A DNA stretch of 64,000 nt from Conchocele bisecta. Lineage: Eukaryota; Mollusca; Bivalvia; Lucinida; Thyasiridae. The position numbers were made by a program, and so were the translations under genes. The notes below the pieces were generated by a model. The model ran no database searches and was not told the origin of the DNA. It saw nothing but the letters and a program-made list of their open reading frames with translations. The stretch spans positions 124,001 through 188,000 of the forward strand of contig JAQRGA010000118.1 in assembly GCA_029237695.1 (NCBI GenBank), given 5' to 3'. The number at the start of each line of letters is the position of its first letter. Positions within the stretch are counted from its first letter, which is position 1. Below, in pieces: positions 42,591 to 55,240 of this stretch.

Positions 42591-43454
42591 TTGAACCAAA
42601 AACTTTAACCAAAAATTTGAACCGGACACACGTACGTAGTACGCCAAAGTGCCGACTATATCGCGTTTTCCGCAAGCGGGCGCGACAATAAATTACCTCG
42701 GTTATCTCGACCATTCCCTATCTCGTATATGTTCTCTATCTCGACTGTTTATTCTGTCCCCTCCATATGAAAATACGTTAAAAATCTCTTCGCTATCTCG
42801 ATCACATATTAAGCACTTCGATAAATCACCTAAGCGCATGGCTGCCAAGACCGATTTCGTTGAAACTAATTTTCAAAACATATTATCAAACAAAACAAAA
42901 TAAATTCACACCTACCTCAGGTTGTTTGCTTAATTGGTCCACCTGGATATAGTTAGGTGTTTGCCAATCTATCCATCACCTTGCAATGTAATTTGGAGTC
43001 TTGGCCATGTTGACTTCCAATGTTGAGTAGCTAACTACTACCTTTGGTCATTAGTTAATTGGTGATTGTTTACTTATGGTGCAATCACCACATGTAACAT
43101 GATTTCATATTTGAAAATATTTGACCATGTCGCTTCATCGCTATCGCGAACCTAGTCCTATCTCGACTATATGGATGATCTCCCTTTGACCTTGAGATAC
43201 TTGTGCTCGACTGTATGTAAAAACTTTTAACGTGAAAGTCATTTGACCTTGACATTTGGCATGTGGGCCGCATGGGTGGGCTATAGAATTAAAATATGAA
43301 TGATAATAAAGATGTATTTGAAGTCTGAAGTCATTTGACCTTGACCTTGGGTATGTGGGCAACATGCGTACATGCGTGGGCTATATAATGAAAATATGGA
43401 TCTGATAATGATAGTAAAAGGCATCTATACAGCCGAGATTATCTAAGCTAGCCT
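42591..43454. repeat. Dispersed repeat sequence with TGACCTTGAC blocks
   Basis: Two related blocks (near 43215-43300 and 43325-43400) share CATTTGACCTTGAC and GGGCTATA. They resemble 36240-36330. No gene. Confidence 0.6.
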
Positions 43455-43570
43455 TTAGCTAGGTAATTACTAATTGCGAACAGTCACTTACAATCTACAT
43501 GTACCGTCCGTAGCCACAGTTACGATTCCACACATAGGCTTCCTCTGCAGAATAGCGAATCAGATCGGTG
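43455..43570. mobile_element. MITE family B, terminal fragment
   Basis: AATTGCGAACAGT...CCGTCCGTAGCC...GGCTTCCTCTGCAGAATA, broken at GAATCAGATC. Confidence 0.75.
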
Positions 43571-43984
43571 ACGAACTTTGTATGGTTGGAGTTTCTAATG
43601 TATATGGTCATGGTACACAACATTAGTTTGAGCTGACGATCAGTTATCGGCCAAATATGACCAATAATCCACGCCCGACAGCCTCCAATTCTGTGTGAGA
43701 TTCTTTCGTTCACGAAATTTTCGCTTTGGATGGGGTTAGCAAAATGCGAATACCTGAATAAATGCTGAATAAACGATTTGAAGTGAGTATATTCACACAC
43801 CTAATACCTTTCTTGATTACCAGAGACAGAAGTCATACATTTAATCGATGTTTATTGTGTTTTATTGTGTTTGTGCGAGTCGAAAAAGAGAGGGCTCTAT
43901 TCTATAATAATTGTTTATCACCTTTCTATAGAAGATGGTTACTGTACGAGACAAGTGGGTGGGGTAATGGGAATTTTTTTTATT

Positions 43985-44340
43985 TTTTTATAGCATTTTT
44001 GAGGGTGTCATAGGTCTGAGTCTTCCACCTGTGGAATAAACAAGTGACCCAGTCAGTAGCAGCCAAATTCAACATGTAAAATTTAAGTGGGGTCCATTTT
44101 CTGCAAATGCAAAAATAAAATAAATTCAAACTTTCTACAATGTTAAAAATTGTTTCAGTATAAATGGTTTGTATTACTTTTATAAAACTAATATTTTTTC
44201 CAGATGGAATATATCTCAAATACGTCGCAATAAACTGCCAAAGTGTGAATCAGATCTGATTCGCTATTCTGCAGAGGAATCCTATGAGTGGAATCGTAAG
44301 ACAGGAGTAGATTGCAAGTTACCTTCGCAACTATTCATTA
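43985..44340. mobile_element. MITE family B, right-half copy
   Basis: Contains GTGTGAATCAGATCTGATTC and GAGGAATCCTATGAGTGG and ends in CTTCGCAACTA. Confidence 0.7.
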
Positions 44341-44345
44341 TACTA

Positions 44346-44975
44346 ACCTTCATTTCTGTGGAATAAGTAGACCCAATTCTCATGGATTCATGCCTTCTCA
44401 TTGATTCATGCCCCTAGAAAACAAGTGAATAAGCATATTCTAAGAATAGTGTTTCTTGAAAATTATTTTAAAGCGGTATTTTAAGTTGTTTCCCACGGAT
44501 TTCTAAGTTACAGTTACATACAATTGTGATATATCGTCTAGTTTGTGATTTTTCTAAGTATTTCCTTAATCCGAAGAGGGTCTTTTTGCAAATTATGCAT
44601 ACAATGTGATATTTGTTGATTTCTAAGGGAATTTTGACTTCACCATATTTAAATTTGATGCATCAAGGCAGCTACACTTCTTTATTGTATGAGTGATCAA
44701 GGAATGTCACTCAAATGTGCAAAAAGTTGTAGGGTATGAACCTGATGAGAAGTTTCAAGATCAATTAGGTGACTTGGGTCGGTTATTGCTAGGGACGTAC
44801 TCCAAAGACTTGCATAAACAACAATTTTGGCGAATTCCTTATGTGCACTCATAGTTAGTCAAGTGTTTGAACTTCATTGTTGATGTAATGTATACATTTT
44901 TCAGGAATTAATCAGAAATTATATCACACATATTAATTTATTTGCTTAGGGGCCACGGATCCGTGAGAACAGCGA
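44346..44975. other. No gene recognised
   Basis: AT-rich single-copy-looking sequence without supported ORFs. Confidence 0.4.
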
Positions 44976-45142
44976 CTATATACACCTTTCTAAGCAATGT
45001 AAAAAAAATAAAAAACAATTAAAAAGTGTCCGGGTGTAAATATAATAGTACTTAGAAAGGTACAAAACTCCCATTCGCCACCATTGTAACGAAAAGCCAC
45101 GCAATGTAGACAATTGGAACTCGCCTATACAACGCATTACCA

Positions 45143-45935
45143 GGGGTGTAAAATTATTTGAAATAATCACTTGCCCTTAAGGTCTAGTAGATGTAAAATC
45201 TTACTCGCCCTTACTGGTTTGCCACTCGCCCTTATATTTTATACAGATATTTCAATATTCACTATGTTCGCCATTAGTAGGCTATATATGCTACTGTACA
45301 TGTATGTTATTTGAAATCTATCTCCAGATAGACAATCAAACAGTTGTCATGGTATAATGAATACATATTTATTTGTATTTTCTCGGCCTGTCGCTTCGCC
45401 ACCAACCGGATGACCAAATATTGAGCGAATGTCGGTTTGCTTTGACATTTGCGAATGTTTCTTATAATCTATGATCTGTACAAAACAATTTTCATGATAT
45501 TTCATTGCCTGTGCCAGCATATATGAAAAATGTACGGTACATTTTCAGATCTACACAGCACACAAAATAAAATACGTTTAAGTAAATGTTAAATGCTTAA
45601 TAATCGAACAGGCTATGGGAATGTCGTGAGTACATTAACCCTTTCAACACCACAAACCTCTATAGCAATATTTACAAACAGTATAAATCCGCGAGCCGTC
45701 TCATCAGGATCTGCACTGTTTGCAAGTATTGTTCATATTTGTCAAAGAAAAACATCCCATTTTTATAATTGGACTGGTCTGAAAATCATTTTCTAACGAA
45801 AATCAAGCGGTCCTTATCATCGGAATTCTGTGTAGTTTGGAGAAAATTATATTTTCGCATGTGCTAACTCTGGTTGTCTGCTAGCAATAGTACGTGTTTA
45901 CACCGGAAGCGAACATTGACGTCACAGAATGCCAT
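45143..45935 (+). repeat. Duplicated block, copy 1
   Basis: Begins GGGGTGTAAAATTATTTGAA. Repeats at 46926-47372, where an internal 340 bases are missing. Confidence 0.85.
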
Positions 45936-45939
45936 AAAT

Positions 45940-46436
45940 TAATTATGGGCGAGTTTAAATCGCGGACGACAGGCGGCCTAGGCCCGGCGACAATCCCATA
46001 AATCGAGACACTTGCGCGATAACTCGCTGCACTAACTTAAGTGAAGATTAAACTGTGGATGCGATGTCTTGCCAGATATATGTGACGGAGAATTTGCGTA
46101 TTTCCCATTTATATTGTAAATAGGTAAGTATTGATAAAATTTCAATTCACGCCACTTGAGCCGCGATTTAAACTCGTCCATAATTAGAATTGTTCCGGTT
46201 GGCGCAAACTCTTTTATTCAATTCAAAGCGTATATGAAATGATCAATGGTATTTGATTAAATAAACGGGTTTAATAAACGGAGAACGGTGCATAACTATT
46301 TTTTTATTCACGATCAATCATGGATGATCCAAAATTCACTTGACCCGTCGAACGACCATCTACACAAAGCTACTCGACCGAGACGATGACCAAGTCGCCA
46401 TGGCGAGCGGTCGAGTGGAATTTTACACCCTTGATT
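45940..46436 (+). repeat. About 490-bp direct repeat, copy 1 (partner 50494-50975)
   Basis: Shares CGCGGACGACAGGCGGCCTA and CTCGACCGAGACGATGACCA with the partner. Its first 250 bases are bounded by ATTATGGGCGAGTTTAAATC and the inverted GATTTAAACTCGTCCATAAT, so a MITE lies inside it. Confidence 0.85.
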
Positions 46437-46926
46437 ACAGCATGTCAAAACCGCTGCTTGGGGTGGGTTTTCGGCATAGATTTTACAGTTGCTAATACAT
46501 TAAAATAATTCTCAAAGATTTTGAGTGTAAACTGTACTAAAAACGCGTCTCACTAACCTAAATCCGCTTTTTAAAATCATACACCTTCGCTTACTGATTA
46601 AAAATGAATGTTAGCCGCAATCTTTGAAAATATCGAATCCAGTAACACGCACTGATTTGGTCGGCTAATGAAAATGACGTCCGTCTCCAGTAAACAACCA
46701 AACCACTGCGTGCATGTGATTGAAATATTTTCAAAGATGGCGGCTAAGTCATTGAGAATGCGGAAGTGAACGTGTATGATTTTACAAAGCAAATTTAGGT
46801 TAGTGAGACGCATTTTTAGTACAGTTTACACTCAAAATCTTTGAGATTTATGTTAATGTATTAGCAACTGAAAAAATCTATTCCGAAAACCCACCCCAAG
46901 CAGTGGTTTCGACACGCTGTAATCAG
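46436..46926. mobile_element. Nested hairpin (foldback) element, about 490 bp
   Basis: TGATTACAGCATGTCAAAAC at the left pairs with GTTTCGACACGCTGTAATCA-like sequence at the right (one or two differences), and pairing continues (GGGGTGGGTTTTCGG / CCGAAAACCCACCCC) towards the centre near 46680. Confidence 0.85.
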
Positions 46927-47372
46927 GGGTGTAAAATTATTTGAAATATCACTTGCCCTTAAGGTCTAGTAGATGCAAAATCTTACTTGCCCTCACTGGT
47001 TTGCCACTCGCCCTAATATTTTATACAGATATTTCAATATTTACTATGTTCGCCTTTAGTAGGCTATATAATGCTACTGTACATGTATGTTATTTATAGC
47101 AATATTTCCAAACAGTGTAAATCCGCGAACCGTCTCATCAGGATCTGCACTGTTTCCAAGTATTGTTCATATTTTGTCAAAGAAAAACATCCCATTTTTA
47201 TAATTGGACTGGTCTGAAAATCATTTTCTAACGAAAATCAAGTGATCCGTCTCATCGGAATGCTGTGTAGTTTGGAGAAAATGACATTTTTGCATGTGCT
47301 AACTCTGGCTGTCTGCTAGCAATATTGCGTGTTTACACCGGAAGCGAACATTGACGTTACAGAATGTGATAA
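46926..47372 (+). repeat. Duplicated block, copy 2
   Basis: Shortened copy of 45143-45935. Confidence 0.85.
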
Positions 47373-47489
47373 GTTAACTAGAAATGGACGCTTGTCGACA
47401 AGCGCATGTGTATCCCCCTCCCCAGATACACAAGTAGTTTGAAAAAAGGGTGTTCGAGTTATGCTCCGGAGACAAAATCAGTGACGGAA

Positions 47490-47740
47490 AAAACAAAGGG
47501 AGATAACTAAAAAATTAGTGATGCAAACGTTGTCATTATTGCGTGACACACCTTTAGGGTTGTGGTCTATGCATGTGTGAAGTTTCATGAAAATATTCCA
47601 AAGGGTGTTCGAGTTATGCTCCAGACACGAAATCAGTGCACGAAACAACAAAGGGAGATAACTAAGAAATTAACGACGCAAGAGTTGTCATTCTTACGTG
47701 CGACACACCTTTGGGTCGTCTTCTATGCATGTGTGAAGTT
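47490..47740 (+). repeat. GGGAGATAACT repeat, tandem units
   Basis: Two units with GGGAGATAACTAA and CGACACACCTTTGGGTCGT. Confidence 0.85.
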
Positions 47741-47844
47741 TAATAAACTAGAAAATGTGTTCATTGAACACGGATGTCCCACATATCGCTTTGATAATAA
47801 ATTAGGCCAAATTCCAAGTCAAAATTTTCTTTTACCTGAGAGTT

Positions 47845-48335
47845 AAAGTTTTTGAAGCACCAAGTATGTGACCTTGACACTGGGCTTGGCGGGGGCAGGA
47901 CAAACGTGGATTTGGCACAAGGCGGTAGAGGACCATTAGAGCAATGCGTATATGAAATATGAAGCTGATCCGTGAAAGAAAACAGAAATTATAAGATATT
48001 TACCCGAGCGTTAAAGTTTTTGAAGCACCAAGTATGTAACCTTGACCCTGGGCTTGGCGGGGGCAGGACGAATGTGGATTTGGCACACGGCGGTAGAGGA
48101 CCATTAGAGCAATGTGTATATGAAATATGAAGCTGATCCGTGAAAGAAAACAGAAATTATAAGATATTAACCCGAGCGTTTAAGTTTTTGAAGCACCAAG
48201 TATGTGACCTTGACCCTGGGCTTGCCAGGATTTGGCACAGGGCGGTAGTGAACCATCAAAGCAATTTGTATATGAAATATGAAGCAGATCGGTCGAAGGA
48301 TGAAGAAATTATGAGACATTTACCCGAGTGTTAAA
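47845..48335 (+). repeat. 167-bp tandem repeat, three copies
   Basis: TTTTTGAAGCACCAAGTATG recurs at 47849, 48016 and 48184. Confidence 0.9.
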
Positions 48336-48341
48336 GTTTTG

Positions 48342-48545
48342 TGACGGACGGACGGACGGACGGGAGGACGGGACGCACGTTCCTACGAATGAATACTTGT
48401 TGGGTTTTTACTGTATAAAAATACCCAACAAGAGTACCCAACACTATCCTAACCCTACACAATAAGATTCCCGTACGCTTACAAGTACCCATTCGTGTGC
48501 GGAAGGACGGACGGACGGACGGACGGACGGACGGACGGACGAGGG
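48342..48545 (+). repeat. (GGAC)n microsatellites
   Basis: Two GGAC tracts, near 48342-48375 and 48502-48545. Confidence 0.9.
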
Positions 48546-48829
48546 TAACACTTAATGCCCCTCCACTATCGTGGTGGGGCATAAAAATATTCCAAAGGGT
48601 GTTCGAGTTATGCTCTGGATACAAAATCAGAGCACGAAACAACAAAGGGAGATAAGTAAACAAGAATTCCTCGGAATCAGATGCCTCGCCTTGTCCCGCC
48701 TTGACCTCGAGTCTGGGCCCGAAAGCAATTTTCACTGTCCCGAACATATTATACAATTATTGACTAGTGAGCCATAGAATATCAGATTATTTTCCATGGC
48801 TCACTAGTCAATAATTGTTTTATTATATG

Positions 48830-49800
48830 ATAATAGTCTGTATATAGCACTTACGACCTAATGCTACTAGACAAAAATTGAAAAAGAATTTGAAAAAAAA
48901 ATGATTTTTTTTTTTAAAAATTAAAAATAATAATGCTTGCTACTGGAGCCCAGAATTTTTTTTAATAGTCCTATATTTATCTACATATATCTGCACAGGT
49001 CCACATAATGCCACAATATTTTCAACACAGTTTACGGAAATGTAATATACAAAAAAAAAAATAATAATAATGCTCGCTACTGGAGCCCAGAATTCTTGTT
49101 AATAGTTACGGAAATGTAATAATGTACCTGTATAAATTACCTGTAAGAAGTTAGTGGTCAGGTAAAAAATTGAAAAAGAATGTAAAAAAAAAAATAAAAA
49201 AAAAAAATGAAAAAAAAAAATTAAATTTAAAAAAAGTAAAAGAATAATGCTCCCTACTGGAGCCCAGAATGTTTTTTAATAGTCCTATATTTATCTACAT
49301 ATCATATATATACAGGTCCACATATTGCCACATTATTTTCAACACAGTTTACGGAAATGTAATATAATCATTTACCTGTATAAATTACCTGTAAGTGGTC
49401 AGTGGTCAGTTGCACATGCTAGCACATGCACAGGTGAATAGTCTGTATATAGCACTTACGACCTTATGCTACTAGACAAAAGATTGAAAAATAATTTGAA
49501 AAAAAAAATGAAAAACAAAAATGAAAACAAAATAAAAAAAAATGAAAAAAAAAACAAAAAAAAAAATGGAAAGAAAAGAATGAAAAAAACAAAAAAAAAA
49601 TAAAAAAAAAAAAAAATGGAAAAAAAAAGTTTAAAAATAATAATGCTTGCTACTGGAGCCCAGATTTATTTTTAATAGTCCTATATTTATCTACATATAT
49701 CTGCACAGGTCCACATAATGCCACAATATTTTCAACACAGTACCCAATGTAGTAATTTACCTGTATCAATTACCTGTGGTCAGCAGTGGTCAAGCACTGG
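48830..49800 (+). repeat. Tandem units with A-rich linkers
   Basis: TGCT(T/C)GCTACTGGAGCCCAGA recurs near 48933, 49070, 49247 and 49643. Each is followed by TTTATCTACATAT and separated by long A-rich runs. Confidence 0.85.
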
Positions 49801-49954
49801 ACATTTGCACATGCAAGCCCATGCTAGCACATGGTTCTCCCAGTCTCTATTGTTCTCTCTACAGGTAAGGTGTACAGAGCACACGAGAAAAGGTGTACAG
49901 AGCAGACGAGAAAACGGGTCTTCATGCATTATTGTCCAGTTTGTAGAGGGCGCA

Positions 49955-50410
49955 AAACAAAAAAGGGAGATAACTAAAAAATTAGCTAAGCAAGAGTTGT
50001 CATTCTTGTGCGCGACACACCTCCGGGTCGTGGTCTATGCATGTGTGAAGTTTCATGAAAATATTCCAAAGGGCGGTCGAGTTATGCTCCGGACAGGAAA
50101 TCAGTGCGCGAAAACAAAAAACGGAGATAACTAAAAAATTAGCTACGCAAGAGTTGTCATTCTTGTGCACGACACACCTTCGGGTCGTGGTCTATGCATG
50201 TGTGAAGTTTCATGAAAATATTTCAAAGGGTGGTGGAGTTATGCTCCGGACACGAAATCAGTGCGAGAAACAAAAAAGGGAGATAAGTAAAAAATTAGCT
50301 ATGCAAGAGTTGTCATTCTTGTGCGCGACACACCTTCGGGTCGTGGTCTATGCATGTGTGAAGTTTCATGAAAATATTCCAAAGAGTGTTTGAGTTATGC
50401 TCCGGACAAG
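49955..50410 (+). repeat. GGGAGATAACT repeat, three tandem units of about 160 bp
   Basis: CGGGTCGTGGTCTATGCATG recurs at about 50025, 50188 and 50338. Confidence 0.9.
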
Positions 50411-50452
50411 AAGTGTCTGCGGCGGACGCGGATGCGGACGCGGACGCGGCGC
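50411..50452 (+). repeat. GCGGAC microsatellite
   Basis: GCGGACGCGGATGCGGACGC in a short GC-rich tract. Confidence 0.85.
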
Positions 50453-50493
50453 GCTGTCAAATCCATAGTATCCCCAGACGGAGTCCGGGGGAT

Positions 50494-50975
50494 ACAATTA
50501 TGGGCAAGTTTAAATCGCGGACGACAGGCGGCCTAGGCCCGGCGACCATCCCATAAATCGAGCTTGCGCGATAACTCGCTGCACTAATTTAAGTGAAGAT
50601 GAAACCGTGGCTGCGATGTCTTGCCAGACATATGTGACGGAGAATTTGCGTGTTTCCCATTTATATTGTAAATAGGTAAGTATTGATAACATTTCAATTC
50701 ACGCCACTTGAGCCGCGATTTAAACTCGTCCATAATTAGAATTGTTCCGGTTGGCGCAAACGCTTTTATTCAATTCAAAGCGTATATGAAATGATCAATG
50801 GTATTTGATTAAATAAACGGGTTTAATAAACGGAGAACGGTGCATAACTATTTTTTTGTATTCACGATCAATCATGGATGATCCAAAAGTCACGCGACCC
50901 GTCGGACGACAAAGCTACTCGACCGAGACGATGACCAAGTCGCCATGGCGAGCGGTCGAGTGGAATTTTACACCC
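50494..50975 (+). repeat. About 480-bp direct repeat, copy 2
   Basis: Near-identical to 45940-46436, but without the 15 bases around the ACCATCTACACAAAG stretch. Confidence 0.85.
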
Positions 50976-51194
50976 CTGTGTGATGCGTTGTCTAGGCGAG
51001 TTCCAATTGTCTACATTGCGTGGCTTTTCGTTACAAATGTGGCGAATGGGAGTACTTTCTAAGTACTATTATATTTACACCCGGGTACTTTTAAATTGTT
51101 TTGTACGTTGTTTAGAAAGGTGTTTTAAGTATATACAAACAATAATAGACCATCCAAGACATGCTAGAATCGCCTGTGTAGAAAGTGTAACATA

Positions 51195-51330
51195 ATCAAC
51201 AGTTACAGTGCAAATCAGATCAGAGTTGCTACTCTGCAGGAGAAACCTATGGAGTGCACCATAACTCTGGGTACGGACGATATGGGACTATTCTGCAGAG
51301 TTATTTCCCGCAGCTAGGGCAAAACGACCT
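51195..51330. mobile_element. MITE family B, diverged fragment
   Basis: GTGCAAATCAGATCAGAGTT and GAGAAACCTATGGAGTG, degenerate forms of the family terminus. Confidence 0.6.
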
Positions 51331-54300
51331 GGGGTGCGAGCAAGATTAAGCAATTTAAGGATTTACTATCACGCCCTGCAAAATGCCATTATTGGTGACG
51401 ATTGTGCCACCAATAATAATTATTGTCGCAACAATGTTTACGCCATTAAGAGCCTGAAGATGTCCCTCAAAATACATCACATAAAAGTATCCGATAACTG
51501 GTCTCCGACGACTACTGGGCTTATATTCATCATTCGTAAGCGTGCTTATTTGTTCTTATAAATGGACAAATTGGCACATGGTGGGCAGGTACTGAACACA
51601 AATTATAAATAAAATTACAAACCCAAATCAGCTGGATTTGGTTAAACCCGCAACGTGTCAAGATGCGTTGGTGGGAAACAGAAATAAATCCCAAACAGAC
51701 AAATTTCCCGCTGGTGCTTCCATGGACAATGAAGATAACTCTTGCAAACATCTCAAACGGCACCAGTCCTAAACGGACCCAGTAAAATATTATTCATATC
51801 AAAACGGCCTCAGTGCTGCACGTCCCCATATCTACACTTGTCCAGGTAACAAATTAAATCCAAGCAAACTAATTTTAGTTTGTAAATAATGAAATCATCT
51901 AGCAAACAATTTTACAAAACTGTGTTACTGAATAGTAATTTCATTGTATAATATAACAATAAATATTCAAGATCATTTGATCTGACAATGGAAAAAAATA
52001 TTTTACCTATATATGTGACTATTTATTACTTTTTGTGGGATGGCAGTATAGGATAAATTGATTTATTATTAATAAAATATAGTATGTAAGCAGAATACTG
52101 TGAGACAGATCATCAAAATTGGGGAAAAAATTAATGACCAACTGTTGAAGATATGAAATTATTTAGGAAAATCTCATATGCGATAAGATGGTTTTCAATC
52201 ACATAAACCCATTTGTATTGAATAATGGTTTTCATTTTATATACGTCTGATATTTATCTGTGAAAAAAACTAATTATATACGTAACTGAATCTTTCCCGA
52301 AATAACGTTGATGCTCTCGGGAATGTTTCACTTCACTGGCCGCTAAGGCAATACATGAATATTATAATCAGCGAAACATCGGCATATTCACCGAGCGGCA
52401 TACTCTGACATGAGGTGTTGACATATGCAACTCTTATTTGATTACCTCCAAATCTCCGAGAACACAAAAACCGACATTTGTGGAATTTAATAAGTTTCGG
52501 GCGATGTGAGCCAGCAGACATTAATTGAATTCGCATGAGTCCACACGACTGGCACGCGTATGTATACACAGTTGTTAATTGGATATGATAAATACGTACT
52601 TTATATGGCGCGTGATACATATACAATTAAACAACTTCAAACACGTTAATTAACCGTATGGTGGTGTTCTGAGAAGTGTGGTTAATTGCATTTGCGACCG
52701 GATTAGACCCGTATCATGGTCTACACTGTTCAGTATTCATTTATTGAAACACCCGTCTTCAAGTTGTTTTTCACAAAGAGTTTCGACTGTTATATCGCTG
52801 CGTGGAGTATGCAAGCAACTAAACTTGCCACATACATGATAAAGCCTATATACCATAAGCCTGGTTCATAAGTACACTGCATGTATTCTATAATTTGCTA
52901 CTAGTTGGGTTATATCATGTGACATCATTGACCAATTGCTGTCCAATGGGGTGAAATATGGTTTTTGCTGAACAGCCAATCATATTAGGCCACACTTAAT
53001 GGCTAGGTGATCCAGTATAACACTGGCAAGACTGGCATATTTGAATGTGCCGCCTGTAATAATCCACAATAATCCATAGCAATCGCATGCAAACATTACT
53101 TCGGTTTAACAGGTGAAGTAAACTGTTAGCTGAAACTAAAATTATATGACCAGCATAGGCTCAGCCGGATCATCAGCTGCCGAAGACTTTCAAGTTCATG
53201 ATCAGGAAAAACAATAATTCTCAGATAAAATTCGGCAAGGTTTTATTATTTTTAGCAGAATATGTTGATTATTTCATTATTTCGTTTCAACTCAAATTCT
53301 GTGATATTTTGTAAACAATGCCATGTCATGTTTAGTAACATACTTTAATTGTTCATTTGTCCATGGAGTTATAAATGTGTCACTATTTCCGCAGCCAATT
53401 GCAATGTATTCAAACATTCCCTCAATTGTCCATGAGCTGATCCATAAATTATATTATTATATAGATGTAATATAGTAATTTTGTAAAGTTTAAATTTCGA
53501 CCAGTGTAGTGTGACTGATCAAGTGACATCCCCTACGAGTGATAAAGATCTAGTGTGTGTTGAGAAGGTGCAATGTGATTAAATGGCTGAATGTAAATCA
53601 GTGTATTATCTTGATAATACCACGCGAATGCGCATGCTACTCTGAGTCTATAATGGTTGCAAAATCATTTAGCCAATTTATCCAATCAAAAATACCTTTT
53701 ATGACATTTATCATTATCAAACATCCCAGAGGCTGTCTCTGACTGAGGTGTTAACAATGCAATCCAAATTGTATTATTTGCAGCGGAATCAAACGAGAAC
53801 CCGGCATGTGTGGAATTTGTTGTTTTAAGGATTATAAACGGGGACATTGTCAATAGCCCGCGGACGTTAACTGGACTTGCATGACTGCATGACGCACGAC
53901 TGGCACGCGTATATTCAATTGTTCATGTGGTACATTTAGCGAATTATGTGGCAAATTCAAACACTTTAACCGCAGGAGGGGGTAGGGGTTGTCATTTACT
54001 TTACAGCTGTATATGTTAGAAAGTGGCTCATTGCATTTGCTAGCAGACAGGCACATAAACTGGCCACATAATTATAACATAAGCCATCATTTTAATTCAG
54101 CATCAGTCTAATGCCGCAGCTGACAAAAAGATAGCTTGTCAGATATTGCACATGCCCTCGATCGGACCAGGTGGGTTCAAGTAATTTAGTCACTGCATGA
54201 ACAAAAACTACATATTAAATCTGAGTGTGAACATTGACTTGTTGTGTATGTATGTATAGTATGATTTTGTCAGTTAGCTGATAGCGTTAAATGGCATAAT

Positions 54301-54700
54301 TTAAATTTCAGCTAGTAGATTTGCATATCGACTTCCCGCTAACAAATGAGGGCATTTGTAATAAAACAATATTCTGATTCCCATGTACCCTAAATCGTCG
54401 CATTAAACCCACCCATTGATTAAATTGATATAGGCCGGTCATATACGCATTATATTTAAAATTACAACTATTACGTCCTAGTTTCAAATGGTGTTGCCAT
54501 GATTATGATGTAATAAAACATTTTCAAAATACAAACATGTTTTAATTTCATATACCTATCTGAAGCTTTACAAACGCAACTTAAATTTACTGCTAATTAA
54601 CGTATGCTTTCAGCATACAGAGACTATGGGTTCACATGCGTCCCACACAACAAGACAACATGACACCGTTAAAAATACCACCCGCAATTTCTAATCCATA
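51331..54700. other. No gene recognised; diverged duplication
   Basis: 52385-52580 and 53735-53920 are diverged copies (shared TGTGGAATTT and ACGACTGGCACGCGTAT). Otherwise AT-rich, with no supported ORF. Confidence 0.45.
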
Positions 54701-55014
54701 GCTCATCAGACAAAAATCGCGTTATATACCGAAAACTTTTATTCGTTTTATTCGGATAAACCACACAATCGGCAGCGCATGACAAATTCCATCTCATCCG
54801 GTATCGTGGCGGGAATGACCGGCGACCAAAGTACCAGCATAGAGGCACGTAAAGCATGTGATTGTCCTGACTGGTCTCAAATTGACAAGCAATGCATTAT
54901 ATCATGGGTTATCTCATGGTTAAAACCTATAAAAAAAAAAGAACATTTATCCGTTACATTGCAGAGAATCATGGACGTGATGGAACAGTCCAATACGTAT
55001 GTCAAATGGCGAGA

Positions 55015-55240
55015 AAAATGTGTAACGACCCGGGGCCCGAACCCGGTACCACTGGTTTAATTACCGTACTGGTCATCGCTCTAATCAAGGATATGCATAT
55101 ATATGGGCCGCGCTCTGTGAAAACCAGCCTTAATGACAACGTCATGAAAGCCTGAAAATGACGTCGCAAAGTTACGCTTAAATTTATCAACGTCACGTCG
55201 GATTTTGACACTTGAAATCGTTGCGTCATTGCAATAACTT
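55015..55240 (-). repeat. SINE-like element with tRNA-type head
   Basis: Minus strand: GGGTTCGGGCC (B-box-like), then AT-rich sequence. The adjacent GGGCCGCGCTCTGTGAAAAC and CTTAATGA body is shared with 58753-58790. Confidence 0.5.

Larger units (their letters stand above)
44980..51127. mobile_element. 6.1-kb region bounded by about 150-bp inverted repeats
   Basis: 44980-45155 and the inverted 50962-51127 match (GTAACGAAAAGCCACGCAATG; ACAATTGGAACTCGCCTA; GTGTAAATATAATAGTACTT). The interior includes duplicated blocks, a nested hairpin and tandem repeats. No transposase seen. Confidence 0.6.

Noticed and set aside
48331..48756. 141-codon minus-strand ORF
   Set aside because: Most of it reads through the GGAC microsatellites and dispersed repeats.
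54779..55060. 94-codon ORF as a host exon
   Set aside because: No domain or splice support, and its end lies in a SINE-like B-box region.
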